From: Chlorops oryzae
Lineage: Eukaryota > Arthropoda > Insecta > Diptera > Chloropidae
Assembly: GCA_020466095.1 (NCBI GenBank)
Contig: CM035806.1
Location: 114,411,080 to 114,475,079, forward strand
Direction: 5' to 3'
DNA length: 64,000 nt
Both the position numbers and the translations under genes were made by a program. Below the pieces are notes generated by a model. That model saw only the letters and a list, made by a program, of their open reading frames with translations, was not told the DNA's origin and did not search any database. Positions 21,291-32,007 of the stretch are shown piece after piece (position 1 is the stretch's first letter; each line of letters opens with the position of its first letter).

Positions 21291-21571
21291 AGAGCTAATG
21301 CTCCAATCCCAGTTCTACGAAGTAATGCCTCAAGCTGACGGTACCGTTGAGCACGTTTCGGGAAGCAACACAAAGGGAGGTTAAGGTTTAGTACGTAGGT
21401 GTGTTTTCTTCCCAGTCCGACAAATGCGGATGCATGTAACGGGCGCAAACCCAAAAGGGGGTGGTTGCGGGATTCACAAATCGTGCATACTATCAAGGTA
21501 ACTACTTTGATGGTATCTTTTAGAAGATTCCCCCTTCCTCATAAAACAAAAAAAAAACACACACACACACA
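20576..21571 (+). mobile_element. 5'-truncated R1-clade non-LTR retrotransposon, copy 2
   Basis: A second, different R1-clade element bounded on both sides by AC repeats: 20548-20575 at the 5' end and A10(CA)n at about 21548-21571. It keeps the ORF2 C terminus and a 3' UTR of roughly 260 bp. Confidence 0.65.
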
Positions 21572-21783
21572 CTTAAGACTCATTTCTGTGGGGAAATAAG
21601 TATTCCCATATAAAATACATTGGAAAAACACCTGGTAATTTTTACCTGCTTACGACAGGTATACGGAGGTAAAAAATGGTTTGTGCACTGGTCGTCACTA
21701 ATACCTTTCAATTAAACAAAAAAATTTATCAAAATCGGTTGACAAACAAAGGAGAAAATGGTACTGAAGGGATTTTCCTAAGC
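21572..21783. other. short stretch between R1 copy 2 and the transposase-like fragment
   Basis: No supported feature. Confidence 0.3.
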
Positions 21784-23058
21784 CTATTTATATATAGATA
21801 TTTTATATTTAAAAAAATATTTTTGGTTGCCAGCAATGCGATTCAGTAGATTCCACGAAGATAGTGTGTCGTAGACTGCATTAGCTATGCTTTCACCTGT
21901 GGCAGATGTTAATTTTGGAGCTTCCAAAAACTTCGATATGCCACTATAGCTCACAAGGATGGCCATTCGTTCAACTTTTTCTTTGCCGGGAATATCAGGC
22001 AATATTTTTCCATCCCAGTGTACTAGCATAGATTCATTTTCGCTCAGCTAAAAATTTGAATAAATAGAAGTATGCATTAGGTGATGATGGCGAGCAATCA
22101 ATCATGCAGAATAATGAACAAGGAGAATAGACTGAGAGTAATAGAAAGTCATGCATTTTTCAATTCACAAAAACACAGACTAAATAACGTAAATATTTCA
22201 TTTATTCAAAATACAATAAGAGAATAAAGATATGAAAAACACGCTGACGATACTAGAAAAAACATATAGTGAAACATGAATAGTCAACCCTATTATGATT
22301 GGCGACTACTGATAGAGAATCGAAAAAGTTCTATCGTCGACTAAAATTTTTCATTTTCTAGTATGCGGAAATTTAAAAATTTTTGTCGAAGATAGAACTT
22401 TTTCGATTCTCTATCAGTAGTCGACAATCATAATAGGGCTGAGTATCTTCATTATTTACTTCGAACATAATTCCGTCGGTTCCTTTTTCTCGATTTTCTT
22501 TTCGCAGCTTATGTAGTGTTGTTCGATTGATAACCAGGTTTTCGATAGGATGACCCAACGCAACCGCCACTGCAGTTATTATATGCATGGCTTTCCCACT
22601 CGTCACTTGAGCATGATCCGAAGTAGAGGGAAGACGAGGTGTAATGAATAGTTTGCTGCCTCTTTTCAATGAAAGTGAAGCAATTGCAATTTTACTGGTG
22701 CATTGCTTGTTTTTTCGCTTTCTTCGTCGCTTGCGCTACTGGATTTGGAATCCATGTCTTCGTTATTACAATCCAATTCAGTCACAGATGAAATTTCGAA
22801 ACACCAAGAAAAACAAAATACGATAAAATACGAAAGTGACATGGACAATAGCACAAAGGAGCTGGATTGTCGACGATAACATCGCCGTAAAAATATTGGA
22901 ATGGTTGACCAACAGTACACACTGGCGATAATTGCACAGGAACACCAATATTTCACACAGGTGCCAGTACCGGTTGTATCAGAAAACCGGATTGAACAAG
23001 GCAAGTTAGTGTGTGCGAACTGCTTATTGACTACTTCGACTAATTTGGTTTTTCTCAT
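21784..23058 (-). pseudogene. unclassified transposase-like gene, fragmented
   Basis: Three pieces in order on the minus strand. The first (23058-22666) starts MRKTKLVEVVNKQFA and ends DEESEKTSNAPVKL. A frame change leads to KRGSKLFITPRLPSTSDHAQ and AVALGHPIENLVINRTTLH (22669-22440). After a hairpin insertion and a probable intron with a TTTTTAG acceptor comes LVHWDGKILPDIPGKEKVER, SATGESIANAVYDTLSSWNL (22050-21784). The HWDGK-LP-GKE-VER and P-L-ATGE pattern recurs in arthropod and cnidarian proteins that look like DDE transposases of uncertain superfamily; I cannot name it safely. The end, where further catalytic residues would be, is missing. Confidence 0.5.
22286..22441. mobile_element. 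156-bp foldback MITE
   Basis: Left arm ACCCTATTATGATTGGCGAC and right arm GTCGACAATCATAATAGGGC extend as near-perfect inverted repeats of about 55 bp (CTACTGATAGAGAATCG shared), with a loop of roughly 40 bp. It interrupts the transposase-like gene between its NNEDTQ and HWDGK parts. Confidence 0.75.
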
Positions 23059-23302
23059 CTGTAAGGCTGGACTTTGGAAAAGAAATCAGTGTAGTAAATC
23101 GGCCGTGAACCATACGCAGGCAAAGATGAAGCGCTTAAAAATGCTACAGGGAGTGTTAATTATTTAATCAAACTGTAACACAAATAAAACATCAGCATAA
23201 AAGTATATTTGAATAAATTCATTTTTTTTATTTCAATGTTTTAGACCACTTTCTTTTTGTTTGGTTGGCGGTGTCCCATATTTCTCTATTTAGTTTTCTT
23301 AT

Positions 23303-25411
23303 TTAAAAAAACATGCAGGCGCGGAAGAATAGAGTTTTAATTTTTTCGCTACAATTAATCGCAGCAACTTCATGCAGGTGCTTCTGCAGAAAGTTTACTG
23401 TGATGAGCCAACCGTTTTGGTTTACTTTTTGGAATATAGCGTGTAGAGCTTCCATGTGGGACATAGTTTCTGCTGAAGGCTTCGACAAGCCACCTTCACT
23501 TAAGTGGTCTACCCAAGAATACATTTGTGGCTCCGACTGATTTGTTGCCACCGAAATATTTGGAACTTGATCCTTTAATATGTGGCATATGTAGCCAGTA
23601 AGATTCTCTATCCCGTCATATGCCAAACCTTCGAACTCCATTTCTTCAGGCGGTTCTTTGTTGGTGTCATTTTGTGTTTGTATTATATTTTGTTAAATAC
23701 AACGCCTAAAAGTTTGAAAAACGTAAATTAGGCTGGTTAAAGCTTCGCATTTCATTATTTGTGAGTAACTTTTCCGTCCTTTCCAAATCGGGCGTGTCAT
23801 CACATTGCACATTTGCCCCTTCAGATAGAGTGCCTTCGTTTCGACCCAACAAATACGATCGCAATCGAAATTTAAATTCTTGCTGGTCGGAGTGTTCATG
23901 CAAGCCCCCCTTAGCTCGAATGATGCCGATATGTTAAAATGTATTTCCAACCATAACGAATCTTTAAATCAGCAAGCAAACCTTTTCCAGCATTGTTTGA
24001 CTGTATAATTCCTAAAAATGAAATATTTTAAATATTGGCAGTTCCAGTTTTGAAGGTGTCTTCATATATTACCATTTTGAAAAGGTAACATACTGTTCCT
24101 ATTTACTGTTCTCAGACTTTTCATCAGTTCCGTCATTTCATCCAGAATTGCGTCCTGTTCGATTAAGGCCAAGCCATATGCATGACAACGGGATCTTGCG
24201 TCTGGGCGTGGAACACGAACATTCATAATATCGAACCAATCGTTTGTCTGAAATGACATTAATTATAAAGTTCTGGTAATACTGTGCTGCTTTGAATAAA
24301 GAATGCTTACCAATTTGAATAGTCGATGACATTCATCCCAATTGCATCCATTCAAAAATCCATGGCTCGCAGCTCGTGTAATAGCTTGTGCTATTGTATG
24401 GGAAAACAGCTTGGTAGCTACTTTTACATTATGCCGTTTCGCACCCGCTACGTTGAGGCTGTTTTGAGATATTTTGTGGGCAATGGTTAAATCTGTAGAC
24501 GTGATGTCAAGAAGTTTCTGAATAATATCTTTTTTAACAATTTTTCCGTTTGTGATAAAACCTCGGTCGAGAAAATGGTTGCGTAAAAGTTTTATCATAT
24601 GAGGTATGTCCGCAAATACGAAAACCTTCTCGTTGTTAAACAGAAACCTAAAAATATAAATGTTGTTTTTAAAAATTGTTCTTTTATCATTAAATTGATT
24701 GCTAGTTTACCATGGATTATTTTTTGTTGTCCCAAGTTCTTTGTGTAGCGCTCTATTGCTACCACCTAAATCCGAAACCATTGCCACGATTCTATAACCG
24801 CACGACTTTGATTTTTGAAGGATTTGAAATAAAATGTCCTTGGTCATTTGGAAATCAAAGTCATAAAAAACTAGCTGTTTCCATTAAGCCATCAAACCTA
24901 ATAAGTAAAGCAAGTGTAAGGAAGTTTGACCAAGAAAATCATAAATTTTATTTATTTCTATTAACCTCTGAGCATTGCGACTTGAACATAGCTTACAGGT
25001 CCCAATGTTGTGTCTGATGACTTATCGTAGCAATAAGGTTTGCGCACTGTCATCTCGTCGAAGCTAGGCAGACACACTTTTTAAAAGTCACTTATTTGTG
25101 AGGAAGCTTCTAAAATCTTAAAAACGGGTGCCAACAAACTTCTTCCAACATTAACCTTTTGAGCCCACCCTTGGAGAGTGCGGACAGCAGGAATCGGAAA
25201 CTATTTTCTATACATAAGTTTGTACAGCTTCGGACTCCTGGCATAAAATGTTATGGACTGAGGTATGTCTTTTTCTGTCCAAGTTAATTGTTTTACAGGT
25301 GTCCTGAGTTTGCATATTTTGCCCTTGGTGAAAATAGTCGTTAGCTGGTTTTCTACGCTTTGCAACTCATAGTGGGCCTTGGTCAATTTTTTCTCCAATT
25401 CCTCAACATTA
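23303..25411 (-). pseudogene. P-element transposase, central and C-terminal exons
   Basis: From the BEL border: coiled-coil continuation EELEKKLTKAHYELQSVENQL, then TFYARSPKLYKLMY, and FDEMTVRKPYCYD with the first catalytic Asp. An intron-like gap (TTATTAG acceptor) follows, then MVSDLGGSNRALHKELG (second Asp), a second short intron, FADIPHMIKLLRNHFLDRG, and NDWFDIMNVRVP. At about 23905 the frame reads ILTYR and jumps to IRAKGGLHEHSD. The stretch between, which in P transposases carries the catalytic Glu before FF-S-R-GG, is deleted. The protein ends IKTLFFRACMFF. The deletion, a stop near 25090 and frame breaks make this copy inactive. THAP-P transposases use GTP and insert with 8-bp duplications. 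Confidence 0.88.
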
Positions 25412-25416
25412 TATTG

Positions 25417-25658
25417 TGTAAAAAATACTAATAAATTTCCAATTATTTCCGAAATGAAACGCTTCAGTTCAAATGACAGTCTCGACGAGTGGTTTAATAC
25501 TAAATTCTAACATTTCAATAATAACAATCCATTTCAAGTTACATATCACTCAAGAAGGAGAAGAAAATGGTACAAAGAATTTGAGCAATAACAAAAGAAA
25601 CAAGAAGATCATAAAATATCGGTCACATGCGACTATCGTGCATGCTACATTTTTTACA
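25417..25658 (-). repeat. BEL 3' LTR
   Basis: TGTAAAAAATACTAAT to ATTTTTTACA, nearly identical to 61741-61982. Confidence 0.95.
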
Positions 25659-27730
25659 TCCTCGGCCCCGCGATGACAGATGAAACTTCCAATGGATACA
25701 GTAACTGAATGGGACGCCTCAGAATAACGTTATTTTTCAGTCGTACATTGCAAGCTCTGACCCGGCCATCTCGACCTTGAAAAAACGATTCGACCACAGC
25801 CAATTTCCAAAGCAGCCTTGATTTTAGTCCTCATGAACCAAAACAACGTCTCCAATTTTGATGCTTCGAATAGGCACATTTCTATTATAATGAATGCTTC
25901 GCAGCTGCTGCAAATATTCGGTTTGCCATCGCTTAAGATAACGCCTTATTAAACTTTGTCGGCAGGTCCAAGACTTAGACAATGCTGATTGATCGCTCTC
26001 AAAATCTGTAGGAATAAAAATTGCTCTTTGATTAGTAATACAGTGAGCCGGTGTTAATGGCTCTAAATCGTTATGGTCGTTTGTTATATATGTCAGTGGT
26101 CTGGCGTTGACGACACTTTCGGCTTCAGCCAGAAGAGTGCGCAGTACGTCAAAAGTCAAAACATTTTTACCAATAGCCGCCTTCAAACAGTGCTTTACGG
26201 TTCGTACTAATCTCTCCCAAAAACCACCCCACCAGGCAGCTCTTTCTGGAATGGTTTTCCATATTATGCCTTTCTGGGTGGCTGTTTGCTGAACCTTATT
26301 GTGTTGTATCAATGCCTGGAACTTTCTCAACTCGAAGCCAGCTCGCTTAAACGTCTTTGCGTTATCAGACATAATAATCGATGGAGATCCAAATCTTGCT
26401 ATAAACCGGCGCAACGCGTTAACGCAACTCTATACGGTCATGTCTTTAACTATTTCCAAGCTTATGGCACGAATCGCAGCACACGTGAAGAGCAGAACAT
26501 AGACCTTTCGTTGATTTATTTCACCATCATTCTTGATATAAAGAGGGCCAAAAAAATCTACACCAGTTGTTTCAAACGGCCTTGTTGTGGCAATCCGCTC
26601 CGCTGGTAATGTCGTCCATGGTTCTGATGCTCCTTTCCCGTACAAACGTTTGCAGATTACACACCTGTTGATGATGCCTTTTATTAACTGTCGCCCCTGG
26701 ACAATCCAAAAACGCCTTCGTAAATGAGCTAATACAGCATTAACTCCGCTATGCATAACTGCATGGTGAGCTTCACGTACTAATAAAACGCTAAGATGGC
26801 AATGTTTGGGTAAAATGATTGGATCGCATGAGTAATCGCTGAATGTTGTTCTCGCCAATCGTCCTCGTAAGTAATAACTTCGATTGCGCTGATATTTTAT
26901 TATTGCTCTCTAGATCTAGATATTCAGCTGCATAGTGTTGTTTTTGGGAACATTTAATCCAATAGCATTCTGCATCTTGAATTTCACTGTAAGTCAACTC
27001 TTCCATGCCGTTGGCAGCGATCAACTTATTACGCTTGCAATTTTTTACGACACGAAATATATATGCGGTAATGCGTAGCAATCTCCTGAGTTTGCTAAAG
27101 GTTTCAATTCGCAAAATCGGTTGGAACGTTTCTGCTGTCGATGATTCGCTTTCCTCTGCCGCTGATAAATTCACTGAAGATTTAACGTCGTATGCATTTG
27201 GCCAATAAGAACTGGTTTCAGCCAACCACTCTGGACCCTTTTTCCAAGCACCGCTCTCAAATAATTGCTTCGCCTTTACGCCTCTCGTCAAAAAATCCGC
27301 AGGATTTGATTTTCCATCGCAGTGCCGCCATTCATAGATATTGGTTAAACTATTTATTTCGACGACCCTGGCTTTGACATAAGAAAGACGCTTGCCATTA
27401 CCATGTATCCAGTTGAGAGCTATAGTTGAGTCCGTCCAAAGATAAAACTCGCTTAATTTAAAGTCTAATGAACGCTGTAGAAAATCCGTTAGCCGTGCTG
27501 CCATTAAGGATGCTGTTAACTCCAATTTGGGTAAAGAAAGCTCATCGGTTTTCGTTGTTTTGTTGATGGGAAGCACTCGATTTTTAGCGCAAATGAAATT
27601 AGTGTAAATTTCCCCGCTACTGCTGATTTGTCGTGAATAAGCTACCGCTCCATAAGCTAACGGGCTCGCATCTGCAAAAATGTGAATTTGAACTGCATCT
27701 AAATGCGCTGATAAGGCACGTGGCATAGTA

Positions 27731-28935
27731 ACAGGTTGGCTGATAAGTCCCCGGTCTGACACATAGATGGCATCGTTAGTATTAAATGCATAACATTTTT
27801 ATATAGTGGCAACCTTAAAATAATTCGTGTCAAAATTTGACGTCTGTAAGTCAATTAGTTTGTGAGATAGAGCGTCTTTTGTGAAGCAACTTTTGTTATT
27901 GTGAAAAAAATGGAAAAAAAGGAATTTCGTGTTTTGATAAAATACTGTTTTCTGAAGGGAAAAAATACAGTGGAAGCAAAAACTTGGCTTGATAATGAGT
28001 TTCCGGACTCTGCCCCAGGAAAATCAACAATAATTGATTGGTATGCAAAATTCAAGCGTGGTGAAATGAGCACGGAGGACGGTGAACGCAGTGGACGCCT
28101 GAAAGAGGTGGTTACCGACGAAAACATCAAAAAAATTCACAAAATGATTTTGAATGACCGTAAAATGCAGTTGATCGAGATAGCAGAGGCCTTAAAGATA
28201 TCAAAGGAACGTGTTGGTCATATCATTCATCAATATTTGGATATGAAAAAGCTCTGTGCAAAATGCGGTGTTTGCAGCTGTTAACTCGCAATACACCCGA
28301 GTTTTTGCGTCGATATGTGACAATGGATGAAACATGGCTCTATCACTACACTCCTGAGTCCAATCGACAGTCGGCTGAGTGGACAGCGATCGGTGAACCG
28401 TCTTCGAAGCGTGGAAAGACTCAAAGGTCCGCTGGCAAAGTAATGGCCTCTGTTTTTTGGGATGGGCATGGAATAATTTTTATCGATTATCTTGAGAAGG
28501 GAAAAACCATCAACAGTGACTATTATATGTCGTTATTGGAGCGTTTGAAGGTCGAAATCGCGGCAAAACGGCCCCATATGAAGAAGAAAAAAGTGTTGTT
28601 CCACCAAGACAACGCACCGTGCCACAAGTCATTGAGAACGATGGAAAAAATTCATGAATTAGGCTTCGAATTGCTTCCCCACCCACCGTATTCTCCAGGT
28701 CTGGCCCCCAGCGACTTTTTCTTGTTCTCAGACCTCAATAGGATGCTCGCAGGGAAAAAATTTGGCTGCAATGAAGAGGTGATCGCCGAAACTGAGGCCT
28801 ATGTTGAGGCAAAACCGAAGGAGTACTACCAAAATGTATCGCTCTTGAAGGGAACTATGTTGAATAATAAAAACGAATTTTGACAAAAAAAATGTGTTTT
28901 TCTTTGTTAGACCGGGGACTTATCAGCCAACCTGT
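27731..28935 (+). mobile_element. Himar1-like mariner (irritans subfamily)
   Basis: TIRs ACAGGTTGGCTGATAAGTCC at both ends with TA at 27729-27730 and 28936-28937. The termini match the published Himar1 TIR as far as I can recall it. It sits in the BEL RNase H region, and the BEL frame resumes on both sides. Length 1205 bp is slightly short because of internal deletions. Confidence 0.93.
27910..28883 (+). pseudogene. Himar1-like mariner transposase with two deletions
   Basis: The N-terminal 120 residues (MEKKEFRVLIKYCFLKGKN...) read almost as Himar1. After KLCAK about 58 bp are missing, removing the WVPREL linker and shifting the frame. It resumes at CLQLLTRNTPEFLRRYVTMDETW (first catalytic Asp), VLFHQDNAPCHKS (second Asp) and SPGLAPSDFFLF. 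The catalytic third Asp is kept, but the preceding SPD is SPG. A second deletion of about 34 bp after YYQN removes part of the C-terminal end and changes frame. DD34D type, inactive, recently active judging from the near identity with Himar1. Confidence 0.93.
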
Positions 28936-29124
28936 TATAGTCCTCAAGTTCTTATAGTTCTTCATGCCATATTTCGAACTCTTTCAACAGTTCACCGCTC
29001 AAGCTTATATCCCAATCAATCTGCTCTTTCCAAATTTTCTGCAACAAAATCTTGATCCTTACAGTGAACGGTCCAAGCATGCCCAGGGGATCATAAACTC
29101 TGGCCATGGTTTGTAAAACGTTAC

Positions 29125-29281
29125 GCTTTGTGGCTCTCGATCTTTGTTCATGAATTAAATGACTCGATTATTGACCAACTTTGTATTGCTATAGGCGGTC
29201 AAGCTAATAAGCTGCTTATATGCGTCTCTTATGTTCCTCCGAATAGTTGCTTTGATTTGTATAAATCTCACGTAGATAATA
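29125..29281 (+). pseudogene. non-LTR element A, endonuclease, first part
   Basis: Reads SIFVHELNDSIIDQLCIAI, LLICVSYVPPNSCFDLYKSHVDNI, the central APE endonuclease strand with the YVPPNS motif. It stops at the TA where mariner copy 2 inserted. Joined to 33835 it gives HVDNIYTIANDCKG without a gap. Confidence 0.82.
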
Positions 29282-30567
29282 TTAGGTGTAGTAAAAAGAT
29301 TTTGTTATTTTTGCATTAAATTGAGGGCTTTATTTAAGATAGTTAGAATGACCCGATTTAGGTCAAATATGCGCCGTTTTGTTCGATAACTTGTTGCCAT
29401 TTTAAAGGTAATTTCATTATGCCTCTCTCATAGAAGCCCTCGTTCCTATTAGCAAAAAATTGAGACAGTCGAATTTCAGAAGCCTCTCTTGAAGCGAATG
29501 TTTCACCAGCAAAATTGTTCGCCATGGACAGGAACAGATGGTAATCACTTGGTGCCAGGTCCGGACTATAAGATGGATGCAGAAGAACCTCCCAACCAAA
29601 CTCCCGGAGCTTCTGGCGAGTCACTATCGATGTGTGTGGCCTGGCGTTGTCCTGATGGAACACAATTCCTCTCCTATTGGCCAAAGCTGGCCGCTTATGG
29701 GCGATTGCTTCCTTCAGACGGTCCAATTGTTGACAGTAGAGTTCCGAGTTAAGAGTTTTGCCGTATTGGAGCAGCTCATAGTAGATAATTCCCTGCCAAT
29801 CCCACGAAACACACAGCAAATCCTTCCTGGCCGTCAATCCTGGCTTGGCCAACGTTTCCGCCGGTTCACCGTGTTTCGACTACGACCGTTTTCGCTTGAC
29901 GTTGTCGTAAGTGACCCACTTTTCATCACCAGTCACCAACCGCTTCAGAAATGGGTCGATTTTGTTGCGGTTCAGCAGCGATTCGCAGATGGAAATTCGG
30001 TCTATGAGGTTTTTTTGCGTTAACTCGTGTGGCACCCATACATCGAGCTTCTTTGTGTATCCAGCCTTATTCAAATTGTTCCAAACGGTTTTTTGTGCAA
30101 TCTTTAGCTCTTTTGCAATCGAAACAGTGCTAACATGACGGTCGGACTCGATAATTTCCATGATTTTATCGACATTTTCGACAATTGGCCTTCCAGTGCG
30201 TGGTGCATCCTTGACATCGAAGTTACCGGAACGGAATCGACGAAACCAAAATTGCGCATGATTGGCTGTTACAGTATCAGGTCCATAAACGCTATTCACA
30301 TTTTCAGCCGCCTGGCTTGCGTTTTCTCCCTTATCGAAGAAAAACTGTAAAATGTAGCGAATTTTCTCTTTGCTGATGTCCATCTTTGACAAGCTCTCAA
30401 ACAAAACTGAATCAATCAATCAAAAAAGTGTCAAAAAAGCTTTTTTAGTAGGAACTATCATCTTTCTAATGCCCCTTATGGAACACGATCGGACTTATAC
30501 AACGCGAGATGCAGATAAATAACGCCATCTATTGGAAAAATAATGGATTTCTTTTTACTACACCTAA
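29282..30567 (-). mobile_element. mariner, second complete copy (mar-2)
   Basis: Same family as 4891-6186, with TTAGGTGTAGTAAAAAG ends and TA on both sides (29280-29281, 30568-30569). The 3' subterminal part lacks about 15 bp of the TIR seen in mar-1. Inserted in the endonuclease gene of non-LTR element A. Confidence 0.93.
29358..30383 (-). pseudogene. mariner transposase, one nonsense codon
   Basis: About 97 percent like the intact copy at 5076 by eye. A TGG codon after NVKRKRS has become TAG at about 29878-29880, cutting the protein at the start of the catalytic domain; downstream the frame is open to the normal end. Catalytic motifs VTGDEKW, FHQDNARPHTS and LAPSDYHLF are all present. The N-terminal DNA-binding part can still be made. 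Confidence 0.92.
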
Positions 30568-32007
30568 TATATTGGTTTCTCTTTATTTTTTCCTTCTTTT
30601 TTGCTATTCTTTCTTAAATTTTTCTTATTCTGTACTAGGTATGGCCTTTGAATTTTGATCTTTACTGTGGCGTTCCGGTCTATTGGCCATGACCGGGCCG
30701 CTGGGAGTTTCCCTTACCACTATCTACTTGCTTTTGCGCATAGCAAAATCTCGCTATATGCCCAAACTGAGAGCATTTGTAGCACTGTATATCAGTGCGG
30801 TTATTCTCAGGAAAATTGTTTATCAAACTTGTACAAAATTTGTTTCTTTCATGACCTTTCGTTTAACATATATTGCAAAATAGATTTCTAAGCCTTCCAA
30901 AACCTTTGATTTCTAAATTACCTTCTTTCCCACAATACGTGCAGGTTAATCGGTCAAAACTTGGCTCTGTTCTATTTTCACTGCAATTTACATTCTGCTT
31001 ATGGCCATATTCAAGGCAAATAATGCAAAAAGGGGTATTTCTCTTCTGCTGGCAAATATCTCGTGTATGGCCTGCCACATTACAAAAAGAGCAAATAATT
31101 GTTTGCGGAATGTTAAAAACTTGATTTAACTTTCCATTTTCTGCATAAAGGTTTTCTGAGTCTTCTGCTATTTTAATCAAAAATGAGAGAGGCTTATCCC
31201 TATGGCCTTCTAGACGGAGTTGCAAACACTGATCTCTTACTCCGAAAATGAACTTATATTTAGCCAGCTTTTGGTACTCGCTAAGTGCTGATACTGCCTC
31301 AGATGCATTCCATGACTCCCTTATCAATTTTTCGGCCTCTTTTAGCAAGGACTCTATCCTTTCCCCAAACGACGATGCTTTTTCATTTAAATATTCAGCA
31401 CTGCTTTCCATTTCAACTCTGATCGTATCTAAACTTCTTTGTTTTAAAAAATTTTTCCTTATGATATTTAAAAGTTCATCTAGACTGTTAAAATTTTTCT
31501 GGCTAGCTTTTATGTGAGCTGATCCTGATAATCTCTGTTTCACGCATTTTATAATGTCCTGCGTATCCATATTTTGTGCTATGCTTTTTAGTAAATCTAA
31601 GCCTGTGATCAATTATTCTACTTCAGATTTTAATTCTAGGTGGTCTTGGCCAGAAAAACATGGCACTAGGTTTACAACCTTCTTCATTACTTCATCAGCT
31701 TGAAGTTGATTTGCCATCGTTACTATTGACGTTAGGGTGATCTGATTAAAATTTGCTTAAGCTGTTGCGTCAAAATTTTTGCTTTTCTATACGTTTAATA
31801 TGAATACGACACAAGTCCGTATAAAATATATTTCAAAACAAAAAGGACTCTGCGATAAAATATTGTTTTAAATTTTTTGCACCACCCTTTTTATAGTTGG
31901 CTGCTGTATGTTGATTCTTCCTTCCGTGATTTTCTGCTACCGTTGATTTTTACTTTTCACTTTCCCAAGGTATTAATTTGTGACTCTTTCCAATAATTGT
32001 TTGTTCT
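30568..32007 (-). mobile_element. fragment of a further LTR retrotransposon (leader and gag)
   Basis: Lies between the complete mariner and the first gypsy fragment, where the non-LTR endonuclease should continue. On the minus strand it starts with a TATAAAAAGGG box at about 31895 and a leader with GACGCAACAG (possible primer-binding site), followed by gag. Both ends are abrupt: at the mariner TA and at the word TTCTTTAGTAG shared with gypsy. Confidence 0.55.
30683..31719 (-). pseudogene. gag-like protein with several CCHC zinc knuckles, two in-frame stops
   Basis: Starts MANQLQADEVMKKVVNLVPC at 31719; a stop at about 31614 follows LKSEVE. The long frame continues LITGLDLLKSIAQNMDTQD with a helical, leucine-rich capsid-like region. 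Zinc knuckles follow: CSFCNVAGHTRDIC, CIICLEYGHKQNVNC and CTYCGKEGN. After FCNIC comes a second stop, then a further CYKCSQFGHIARFC. Four or five knuckles are unusual for a gypsy gag. It differs from the gypsy gag at 56336-57242. It would bind and package element RNA; this copy is truncated before any protease. Confidence 0.75.

Larger units (their letters stand above)
25662..29124 (-). pseudogene. BEL pol, 3' part: RT end, RNase H, integrase (split by mariner 27731-28935)
   Basis: From 29124: TKRNVLQTMARVYDPLG and FTVRIKILLQKIW (end of RT), then the mariner. Next comes RNase H/A17-type sequence with IFADASPLAYGAVAYS, KLELTASLMAARL and LWTDSTIALNWI. A frameshift near 26875 precedes the integrase zinc site (HHAVMHSG, CVICKR) and TTGVDFFGPLYI (first Asp). 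A stop at 26430 follows VKDMTV. The frame goes on with IIMSDNAKTFKRAG (second Asp) and ERAAWWGGFWERLVR (Glu). After VLVHED there is another frameshift, then FFQGRDGRVRACNVRL, the BEL C-terminal domain, ending near GPRM at the LTR. With these breaks it cannot be functional. Confidence 0.92.

Noticed and set aside
29489..30023. Plus-strand open frames opposite the mariner copies
   Set aside because: Antisense shadows of the transposase, present wherever the mariner occurs.
30568..32007. Gag of the same gypsy element
   Set aside because: The gypsy gag between the LTRs (56336-57242) has a different sequence and only two knuckles.
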